Under the pieces are notes generated by a model, which saw nothing but the letters and a program-made list of their open reading frames with translations, had not been told where the DNA came from and searched no databases. The position numbers and the translations under genes were made by a program. Shown here piece by piece: positions 47,401-59,400 of a DNA stretch of 64,000 nt. The stretch is from Sternotherus odoratus. Its lineage: Eukaryota; Chordata; Testudines; Kinosternidae. The number at the start of each line of letters is the position of its first letter. Positions within the stretch are counted from its first letter, which is position 1. The stretch spans positions 175,466,920 through 175,530,919 of the forward strand of contig JAVMKO010000002.1 in NCBI GenBank assembly GCA_032164245.1, given 5' to 3'.

Positions 47401-50400
47401 TTGTTCTTGGTCCTATGCATCCTGCTTAATAAGGCAAATCTTAATTTTTTACTAATTTAAGTAGAAGCATCAGTTTAGTCCCAATTTAAAAATCTTGATT
47501 TTTAAATTTGACAGTGCATTGGCTTCCCAAAGATAAGAGCATATGATCTATACTTTACCATACTTGTAGCTTTGATGTACACATTATCTTTCAGATGGCA
47601 ATTTCCATCATTGGGAATTACTATCCCGGCCAATTTACTATCAAGGGCCAGATGAGAGGTCTGATCGGTCATCACAAGAAGTAATCTCTTTGCTTCTTCG
47701 CGCCAACCAATTTGGCTCTAAAAGAAAAAAAAATCATGAGGATGAAATTTAACTCTTCTAATTCTATAATGGTAAATGTGACTATGGAAGTCCAATGTAA
47801 GTCTACTTTTAATTACTGCACTGCTTAAAAGCAAACAAACAAGGAAAAAAACAAACAAACAAACAAAAAACTGAAGCGGAGTGCAAGCACACCCTCAAGG
47901 CAGATGAAGTATTTAAAGCACTAATTCTTTACATATGGGGCTGAGTATTTATCTTCATCCTGAAAAGCACTTACGTGAGCAAAGTTCTACATATGTTTAA
48001 ATGCTTTGCAGAATTGAGGCATAAGGTTAGCAAGTCCACATGAAATGAGTTCTGTTAGTCTCAATCCATCTTGGAGTGGATCGACTTATTTTCCATGGAC
48101 TTGTCTCCTCTCCCCCACTCTGTCTTTTTTTTTTTTTTTAAAAGGGGCATCACCCATAAAAATTGAGTCAAATATTTTTTGTGCAATATACAATGTGCTG
48201 GTACAACACAACTGAAAACTTCCATTTGTGATGTTAGTACCTATCAACTCCACAGCACAGTGTTTGTAAAATTCTTTGATCTGAGATCACTACATACAAG
48301 AAACACACAAGGCAATTTTCTGAATGAATGCAACACATTTTGGAATATACTTAAAGATACCAGAGTCAAAATAAGAGAAACATTGGGTTTTTTTGTAAAT
48401 TCCTTTTACTACACACCTTCTCAAAAGGGACACAAAACATAGCATCAGTTAGGATATTGCACCCATTCTACTAAATAAAATGTAGTATTAAAAAAAATAT
48501 CACAACGATCAATCATGGGTGCCAGGTTTGTGAAATTTTTGGTGGTGCCCAGAATGGGTCCAAATAGAGTGGTTCTGTCCATAAGACAGAGCTGGGCAAC
48601 CACTTGGGACCATGCACTCTGGGGGACCCCACACTTCAGGGAGACACAGGGTCCAGGGTGCACTGGAGGGATAATGAGGGCCGGGCATCGGCAGCAGCGA
48701 GTGACCTGGCCCCAGCCTGTTCCTCCCTGCTGGCTCCCAGCATTGCTCTGTGGAGAGGGAAGGGGAGGGGAAAGGGGGAAGGGGGAAAGGGGAAAGAGGA
48801 GGGGAAAGGCTTGTAATGGGGCGAGGGCAGAGCAGGGGCAGGAAGAGGAAGAGGAAGGGGATGGCTGGGGCTGGGTTGCGCGCTGTTGCCAGCAGCATCA
48901 TGTATGAGATCAAGTTCAGCATCATGTCTGACACCCACGCATTTGGCAACCCAGCCATATATTCAGCTGGGCTGCAGAGCTGGCCTGTGGCTCCGTCTAA
49001 CTGCAAAGGGGTTCTGTGGGGGCCGCTCTGCCAAAATGTGTGTAGCTCCATGTCCTACCTGTCCCAAGCAGTGGCAGGTTATGTCGACAGTAAGATGAAG
49101 TTTACGGGCATATGCAAATTAGTCTAGTCAAGAATAGGATAAAATGTCACATGGAGCCACACAAAACGTATTAGCTATGACTCTGAGAAGCACAGACCAA
49201 AGGATGGTGAATTGTAGGATGGGAAAAGAGTGGGCTGTGAAGTATTATCCTATATAATAAAAGACTAGAGAAGTGTGTGTGAAGCCGTCATGCGCAGTAG
49301 ACGGCCCAGACGAACGGCATGCTGGGAGGTGTAGTTCGGCAGCACAACATGGCTGCCGAGAGGGAAGCAGGGTCTGGATCAGGGGCACGGGCAGGAGGGT
49401 GGCTGGGTGCAGGAGGCGTGGGCAGGGGGCTCTGGTCGGGCGGGGCGCAGGAAGGGGGCGCTGGGCCTGCGGGGCGGAGGCGCCCAGGCCCGTCCCGGCC
49501 AGCTGTGCCCAGCAGAGAGCAGAGCGCGGGGGAGGAGGGGAGGAGACAGAGAGCCGAGCGAGGGGGGGGGGGGAGGCAGAGAGCCGAGCGAGGTGGGGGG
49601 GGGGGGAGGCAGAGAGCCTGAAGGGGCAGAGAGGCAGAGAGCTGAGCGAGTGGGGGGGGGAGGGGCCTTGGGGGGCGGGGGGAGAGAGCTGAGCGAGTTG
49701 GGGGGGGGGGGCGCAAGCCGTTACTGTTGGCCCGTGTACACGGGCTTTTACACTAGTCTTAAATAATTAAGCTAACCTACACTTGTAAAAATTAAGTGAC
49801 CGGAGGACATGTGATATGGTATCTTTTATTTTTTCTCTCAGAATGTTTCATTTGCTCTCAAATTTGTAAAAATGGTAATTGGCAATGAGTCTCCTACTCA
49901 AAGCAAGTTAGAAAGTTTTGTTCTATGAAAAATTAGTTCATATTAATTAACTTACAGCTCACACTTGTTATGAAATGCACATTGCTCTCATCCATTTTAG
50001 TCCATTTAGTTAATTCAATTAATGGGAAGGACTGTCTGTACTCATGAATGTTTCCATTCTATTATTTTTGGAAGCATACAACCCCTTTCAAACTTGAATG
50101 TCAGAAACATGGAATGCATCCAGTGATCAACATTTAAATGCAAGAAATCCTTTCAGTGCTTTAAAGTAATTTTTGTAGCAGCTGTGAACAGGATATCTAT
50201 GTTTTGCATTTATTTTCCTGCTTTACACTATTCATCTTTTAAATATAAAGAAGCCCACAGTTAATCTGTTTTTGGTGGGGTGTGCGATTAATGTGTGATT
50301 ATTTTCTCAACTCATTCCCCCATCCTAAAAGAAAATATATAAATGGATAAGAGAGAAGAACCATGAAAAAGAAGCCCGGTCCTCTTGACATGAACAGTAC

Positions 50401-53400
50401 CATTGTTCAGAAATCTTACTTGCTAAGCTGGACAGGCATTGCGTTGCTGACAAAGCAAAAAGCAAGAGGACTGGATGGACAGTCAATTTATGTATTATGT
50501 AGATTTTTCCCCATTCAAGAAGTATGAAGATGTTTCTGTCAGCATACAGTAAGGTGTGTGTGTGTGGGGGGGGGGTTGTTTTGTTTTTATTTTAAGTACA
50601 AACTCCTTACAAGATTTAACTAACACTGAAATGCTAAAACTGTGCAAGGCAATGACAATTTAGTACTCAAACATTTTCTAAAATGGAGGATTTTAGAGGT
50701 TTAAACTACATGTGCAGGCCTTAGAACAAAGGTAGAAGGAGGACCTATTGCTCAGTGGGATCCTTCTTTCGTCAGCTGAAGAGCAGGTCTGCTCTTTAAA
50801 GAGCCCAAAATGGATACATGGGATTTTATCATTCTTGTGTCTCAATCATTTACAAATATCAAATATGTTCAGTTTATATTTTTACAGTCAGTTTTTTTTT
50901 TTAACTGCCAACCCTGAAAATCCAACCCATGATAGGAGAATCAAGATGAGAATTTTCCATTAGCAATAATAAAGGTTTTCAGGCCAAATCTGATACTCAG
51001 TTACACTTGTTCAACTCCTGACTTTAAATTACTCCTTTAATAACTTGTGTAAATGCAACTGATTTGAGCTTAGGAAACAATACTGTTGATGCAGGAGAAC
51101 TTGCTCCCCACTCTCTCTCTCATTGCAGTATTGACTCTGCTGTGTTAGAAGGAAAAAGACACAGTAAAACTTATTTTTGTCACCAAAATCAGCACTCTTG
51201 CGTCGGATCACACACATATGGACCAAATATTAAGTAGGAAAGTGCTATTTTTACAAAGGCTGTCAAGTTATTAACAAAATGAATCACGATTAATGACACT
51301 GTTAAACAGAATACGATTTATTTATATATTTCTCAATGTTTTCTACATTTTCAAGTATATTGATTTCAGTTACAACACAGAATATAGTGTTCATTTCTCA
51401 TTTTATATTCTTGATTACAAATATCTGTGCTGTAAAAAAACAAAATAAATAGTATTTTTCAATTCACCAAAACTAAGTACTGTAGCAGAATCTCTTTTTC
51501 ATGAAAGTTGAACTTACAAATGAAGAATTATGTACAAAAAAGCCCTGCAATCCTCCAGCAAAAGGATAATGAGCTTCAAGGGGAGACTTGATGATGGGTT
51601 GGAGATTGGAATGGGGTAAGGGGGAAATTTCATGCCTCGGTCAGGCATAAAGTTGAAAAAAAAGCATGATTACCATATTGTAAAATTGAGACTAGAAACA
51701 ATGATAAATGCAGATCTGGTGCTGAACTGTCAGTTGTTTGTTCGGAAATCTCCTTACCTGGCACACAGCTGCCTGAAGCATGGCATCAAACCCCCCTTCA
51801 GGTGTATCAATATTCCCAGAGATCTTTTGTTTATTCACTGCATTTTTGAACTCTCCTATGTTGTCAGTCAGGGAGAGCACATGAATGTAGCCATGAGGTG
51901 GCATACAGTCTAAATTATAGTCACTGTAGGAGAAAACAAAGAAAGCCCAACATATTATTATTTAAAAATAATTGTAACTATCGAACTGAGTGGATTTTAT
52001 GGAACATGCAAATATAGATATTTTGAAAAATATGTATTTTGGTTTTTTATTAAAGAATCTTTTTTAAACTCACTGGAATTACAAATATTTCTAGTTTATG
52101 TTGAACAAAAAATAGTTCATGTTCTTTTTTCTTCTAGTTATGTGAAAAAAGTGTAGCCAATCCTAACTGCTTTCATGTAATCATAACAATAAATAAGCAA
52201 TGCTGAAGTATAGAATTTATTGTACAGCAAAACATGGTAAGAGACAACATAACCTCAAAACAGCAAATTATCCCTTTGGAATCCCTAAGAGAGGGAACAA
52301 TTAGATTCACATTCAAAGTTTCTGTGTCCTGATAAAAAACTACTACATACTAAGGACCAGATTCTGTACAATTTCACATGAGTATGAGCTACAGAATCAA
52401 AACCTAAAAACCATCAACTCTAAAGGGCATAAACACATGCATATACCTCACACTGGCATTAATAATACATCTATAGCCACATGGATGGAAGACTAAGTTC
52501 TCAAATTCCCAGAGGTTAAACCATTTTTACCACTTTATGTTAAGGAAGCTTTTAGTAAGAGACAGCTGAGCTGATTCCAGAACCCACAGAATAGGCCCTT
52601 TTTCTGCAACTCAGTTAAGCATTGACTTCAGTGGGATTGAGGCATTTACATAAGTGCTTAAATGATTCAGAGACACAGCTCCTTATTCAAAGCCCATGAA
52701 ATAATTGAAAAGATGCCCACTGATTTAAATGGACTTGGGTTCTGGCCCTTACAAGAGAGCCAATATGTAGCAACAAGTATAAATGATGTAAAAAAGATTA
52801 ATATTAATTATTCATAAACAATAAGATTTACATATAAGAGTATTTGGATTTGTTGTGTGGAGTGTTGTTCTGTAGAGGCTATGGACAGTGATTCTTCACC
52901 TTACATGCATGTTGAATACAAGGAATAGCATCTGTGACATGCAAAAATAATTAACCCAATCCTGTACTTCTTACTAAGGGAAAATGGGAGGTTGGCCATG
53001 GAAAAATGGAAAAAGAAAACCCAAAAAGTTCTTATTTTCTTTGTTAAACAGACTGGGAGAAATATGTATCATAGGGATGAAAGGGAAAATTTCAAGGAAA
53101 GTATTTTAACACATAAGTTTTGAAAGTACTGTAACTAGGAAATAAACATTCAAGATAAACAATCACAATATCTGACTTTTAAACACAAAAGCATATGTAA
53201 AATGTACAAAACATACGCCTTAAGCAGTTCTGAAATTTTAAAAATAAATCACCGAATACTGCGTAAAAGAAGCCTTTTTTTCTTAAGAAACAGAAAACAC
53301 TGCTGGGAAACCAAGCTGATATCAAAGAGAAAGACTCATTATGAAGTTTAAAAAAAATTATAATGTAGCATAACATGTTTCATTAAGTTATCATTTATGC

Positions 53401-56400
53401 ATTATTTGTCACTTGGCATTACCCACATAAAAACACATCATTACATACCGGCACTGATTATGGATTCTTTCTGGGTGAATGCTAATATAGGGTGATGCAG
53501 TCTTGTCCACATATGATCCAAAGCCAAGTCGAAAATCAAGGGAAATATTTGCCATCTTTTTAGATAAATCAAATCCAACAGAATTTAATTTTTCTATGTT
53601 GTCGCGCATAGAAGCTGAGACATCAACTAAATAATAAAGGTCCACCGGATACTTCTCTAGAGGATTGACTTTTAACATAAAGCTTGCTTTACCTCCTGGT
53701 TAAAAGGAAACAAACAAGTTTATTATATATTTTCAAATGTACCCTTTAAAAATACTGCAAATTTACCTTTCATGTTTCAGACACTATAAACATTTGCAGG
53801 CAAAGAGAAAAAATGAATTAAAAAAGTAAGAGAGGGTTTTAAATGTACATTAAAAATAAATCTTAAAGTGTCTGTTTATAAAATTTATTTAGCTGGTCTC
53901 CTATGTGGGTCATTGTTAAAATGGGCCTTTTCCTATTATCTTTTAAATTCTTGATTACACAATCCATTTGGCATTATACCAGACAGGAACAATGAGTCAA
54001 AAACGGAAAAAATTTCAATCACTTCAAGGTTGATAGTTTCTAAGGGTATATCTACACTTCCCTCCAAAGCGATCGATCCAGCAGGGGTCGATTTATTGCA
54101 TCTAGTGAAGACGTGATAAATCGACTGCAGAGAGCTCTCCTGTCGACTCTGGTACTCCACCGGAGTGAGAAGTGTAGGCTGAGTCAACAGGGGACTGTCA
54201 ACAGTCAACCTACCACAGTGAAGACACTGCTGTGAGTACATCTAAATACATCGACTTCAGCTACATTATTCACATAGCGGAAGTTGCATAACTTAGATCG
54301 ATCTTCCCCCACCCTTGTAGATCAAGCCTCACTGTACCATTTTACTTTGCTAACAAATGAGTCTGTTATCCCCACGAGGGGTGTGTCTAACTCTATTATT
54401 ATATACACAGACCCCAAAGAGAACAGGACCTGAAATGCCTAGTTACATAGGGCTTCAAGTTTTCCATTACATTGGTGCTAAAGAAGTCATTGAGAAATCT
54501 TTGAAGGATTAAATAAAAACAAAATGTGAGTTTAAGAAGAAAAATCCCCATGCTGACCTCAAACAGAAACAAATACAGGTAACCTTTTATCTCAGGATTC
54601 AAATGTCTGTCTGTCCCACAGAGCACATTACAATCTTTTATGTAACAAAAATCATTAAGCTTTAAAAAGATCAGCCTATTGCATTATTTGTTGTTTTTGC
54701 AATGCCAGCAAAATACAGCAACACAAATACACAGCTGGGTAGCATTTAATTTCAGCATTGTGAGGGTTTGAATTATTTATTATTTCACAGCACTCAAACA
54801 CATGCTGGACACTTCACAGAAAAAATAAGCCTCTAAAATCCTTATGCAGTCATCATGCTATCTAATATGACCTGATACAATGAGGAAAGAGCAAACCAAC
54901 AGGGAGGGACAAGTACAGGGTAGAAGTAGGGTGACTAGATGTCCCGATTTTATAGGGACAATCCCAATTTTGGGGTCTTTTCCCCATATAGGCTCCTATT
55001 AACCCCCACCTTCTTTTCCACATTTGCCGTCTGGTCACCGTAGATAGAGGTTACAGCAGAAATTATTGTAGCTGCTCAACAAAAGCTGATGCGCAACATG
55101 CTTGACCAGAAGCTATTAAAAAAAATGTGGTTATGCATTTATTCCATACTAGTGTAACAGCCCATGTACACGGGCCAAAGTGCTTAATGCTGTTTGTCCG
55201 GGCCGTCTCTACGGCTCGCGGCGGCGCACGCGCGGCGGCCATTTTGTGCCGCCGAACTACAACTCCCAGCATGCTGTTTGTCCGGGCCGTCTCTACTGCG
55301 CATGACGGCTTCGGACAAACATCCTCTGGCCTTTTATTATATAGGATATTAGTCTACAATGACACTGCTAGACAAGATCCTCAGCTCGTGTTATATGATG
55401 AAGTTCCACTGATTTTTAAAAGAAAAATTCCAATTGATAAATTGAGGATCAATTTATAAATTGAGTTAAAATGAAAACTGCAAATATATCTATTTTAAAG
55501 GCTATTTACCTGATGGTTTTAGGACAGGGAGGGGTATATATGAATGTTTTCGGTCTGAAAAATTCCGCTTTTGTCCATGACCAGCTCTCATGAAGAAAAC
55601 AAAATTTCAGTATGCTGAAACTCCACCTATATGCTTCCTACTTGCTAATGAAAACAATTTTTTTGTAAATGAACCTCACACAGTCTTTAATTTGAAATGT
55701 AACTCCCACGATGTAAAATATTTTGTCCTAAATAGAGCTTTTATTTTCTTCCACATAAATCCTGGCTTTTCTGATTACGTAAGTGAATCCTAAAAGCCAG
55801 GATTAAAAACAACACAAGAATTTCTCTCACACACACACTTTTATTCTGCATAACATACCAGACGCCATACAGCAAGCCAAATTCCTTCCACAGTTACATC
55901 TATGCAACTCTACTGGATATAACTAAAGGCAAAATATGGCAAATATATTCAATTCTGAGTTTTAGCACTGCAGGAAATTTCAGTCTTATGTCTTCCTTGA
56001 ACAAGAACTGGCAGCAGCTCTTACGCTGTGAAACTTTGTAACATGGACAGATGTTCATTTAGGACTAGGAGATCTCTAAGCTCATTTTCATTTATAGAAA
56101 GCAGATTACGTAAACCAGCTTTTCACAAGGTTGTGTTGCAGATTAGCCCAAAACATTTCACAGCCTTCCTAAAATAATTTAATTATAGCTGCTAGATAGA
56201 CCCAATTTCCGAGACCTCCTACTCAGCCTGAATTCCACCTTGCTCCACAAGTAGTCCTACTGCAGTCAATGGGATTTTTAGAGAAGTATAGTATGATTCA
56301 GTGTGAATAAGGGCATCAGAATGTGACCCACTATTTCAATAATTTGAAGGGTGGAAAAGGTGGCTGGCTAACATTCACTTGTGCTTCATTCCTGCAGTAA

Positions 56401-59400
56401 GACTTGAAGATGACTCAGACCTTAATTTCCTTAGCGCTTTTCTAAAAGAGAACTATCTTCCTTGTTAAATGTCTAATTGTTTTTGTGATGGTGGCTATAA
56501 TTTGTATAGAAGACTAGCAAAAATACCCGGCGTTGCTCAGGTCCGTCGGAGGTGGGGAGGGGGCAGAGAGCTGAGCGAGTGCGGAGTCCGTTGGAGGAGG
56601 GAGGGGGCAGAGAGCAAACCTGACACCCCCACCTCACCCCCTGACCAAACCCGACACCCCCACCTCACTTACCCCTCGACCAACCCCGGCTCACATTTTC
56701 ACCCCCCCCACCCAAACCCAACACCCCCTGACCAACCCCAACACCCACACCTCCCACCCCGATACCTTCCCACCCCCCCAGACCAAATCCAACACCCCTG
56801 GCTCACTTACCCCCCAACCAAACCCGACACCCCCACCTCACTTACCCTCCGACCAAACCCAACTTGGGTCCGTCGGAGGTGGGGAGGGGGCAGAGAGCTG
56901 AGCAAGTGTGGGGTCGGTTGGAGGGGGGAGGGAGCAGAGAGCTGAGCGAGTGCAGGGTCCGTTGGAGGGGGGTATTATGACATCATAACTATGTCACAGA
57001 GAACAGCAGCTGCCCAGCTGATGTGATTGGCCTTTAAAGAATTTCACCCCTAGGGGGCGTCACAGGTGAGATTTGAAAAATTTTCGACTCTTACGGTCAT
57101 TAGGACCCTAAAGCCTATAACTGTACCAAATTTCAAGTCTCTAGCTCAAACGGTGTGGAAGGAGTAAGGCAGCATACCTACACGCACACACGCATACACC
57201 ATTTGAGAGAGAGAGAGGAGAGAGAGAGAGAGATTGATTTACATTAGTATATTTTTGATATTATAAAGATACAAAAATCTCCTCCTCTCACTTCTCCTCT
57301 GTAGGCTACAGTGAGTTGAAGGACACACAATCACACATATTTGAGTTTGTCAGACAACAACTTTTCACGCATTTGAGGGCAAGTTTAGGTGTACAGAGGT
57401 ACCTGGGAAATTATTCCCTGTATCAACTTTAGGTGCCTTTGCAAGCAGATAGTAAATATGACAAAAAACTAAACAAAAATATAGGGCCATCAAGCGATTA
57501 AAAAATGAATCATGATTAATTGCACCATTATACATTAATCACAATTAATCATGCTGTTAAACAATAACAGAACAATTTTTTGAAAAATATTTTGGATGTT
57601 TTCTACATTTTCAAATATATTGATTTCAATTACAACAAAGAATACAAATTGTACAGTGCTCGCTTTATATTTATTTTTATTACAAATATTTGCACTGTAA
57701 AAAGAAGAAAATATTTTTCAATTCACCCAATACAGGTACTGAAGTACAATCTCTTTATTATGAAAATTTAACTTACAAATGAAGTATTATGTAACAAAAA
57801 ACCCTATTCAAAAATAAAACAATGTATAACTTTAGCGCCTACAAGTCCACTCAGTTCTACTTCAGTCACTCACTCAAACTAGTTTGGTTACAATTTGCAG
57901 GAGACAATGCTGCTCACTTCTTGTTTATGTCACATGAAAGTGAGAACAGGCATTTGCCTGGCACTGTTGTAGCTTGTGTCGCAAGACATTTACATGCCAG
58001 ATGTGCTAAATATTGGTAAGTATCATCAGCATGGTGCATGTCCTCTGGAATGGTGGCCAAAGCACGAAGATGCACGAATTTTTACCATATATGGGTCATA
58101 AATACCTATCTATCTCATAGACCTGGAGAACCTTGAAAAGTTACCCAGTCAAGTTCCCTGCCTACACTAGCAGGATCAAGTACGGTCCCCTAACAGATTT
58201 TTTATAAAGTGAGCACTGTACACTTTTATTGTGTTGTTATAGAAATCAATATTCTTGAAAATGTAGAAAACATCCAAAATATTTAAAACATTTCATTTTG
58301 TACTCTATAACAGTGAAATTAATTTTTAGTCAATCGCATGAGTTAACTGTGATTAATTGATAGCACTACAAAACACCAAAATCAAACAAATCTACAATAT
58401 AGGTATTTTAGTTCACAAGTTTATTTTATGGGTTCATAAGTAATACAGATAATGTATCCTCAAAGGAAGATTCTTTTTATAGGAGAATCTAAATTTGGAA
58501 GATAAAGGAAGAACACAAAACAGAAAAGACCAGAAAAAAGTAGTAGTAATTTTAAGGTTAGAGGACCAAATTCTCCAGTCTCTGGTGAGAGTTTACCCTA
58601 CTCAGGGGACCACAGAATTTGGCCAACAGTAACTAGTAAACAAAGGGACATATTAGAACAACTAGTTTATCTCCTGCCAGGGCAGGTGTTCCCTATGGTG
58701 CTTTGTCCAATCTAGTTTTCCACCATTTCTCTCAAAAGTCTTTTTACAGTCTCAGGGCCGCCAACTACATTACAAAAATAATCCTGTTTGAACATGACTG
58801 TGAAACATGGCTGTGGCCCAAATGCACTCCCCACCCAATTCGATTATAAACCTGCTAAAGAACAGTGTTTAAACTCAGGTTAACACCCTTGGTTAAAATT
58901 CCTCAGTATAGATATAAGAATTATGGTTTGGTCTAGTCAATAAAGAAGAAATATTATTATACCAAAGTTGAGTCCCAGCGATATTTCCTGCTGTGCTTAA
59001 ACAAGTTTGTTTTAGTATCATAAATAGGCCCTAACAGATATTGCCATAAGTCTCTTCTATATAGTTAGTCTAAATCTTTTCTTTCTTCACAACTTACATT
59101 GGACACTCTTCTCTTTGTTCTGACAGATCCATGTGTGGGAATATAGCTGTGGGAAATGATTTCATATTTCTGCTTCTCCCAACTACAGTTAGTGTTTAAC
59201 CTAGATCTATGACAATTAATTTCTATTATGCACTTTTAAAAATCTACTGTTATGCTGGGTTTCATTCTAGTTGTCCCATTCAGTAAAGACTTCCTCCCAT
59301 TTCTTCACCAGATAAGAGAAATAAATGTTATAAGCATTGTATCTAAAAAGAAGTCTAATATTGCACAGTTTATCCAATATAATTATAAGGAATAGCATCT

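Noticed and set aside
49273..49766. Several Gly/Arg-rich frames on the plus strand
   Set aside because: They cover a Helitron and its G-rich tandem repeats; no evidence of translation.
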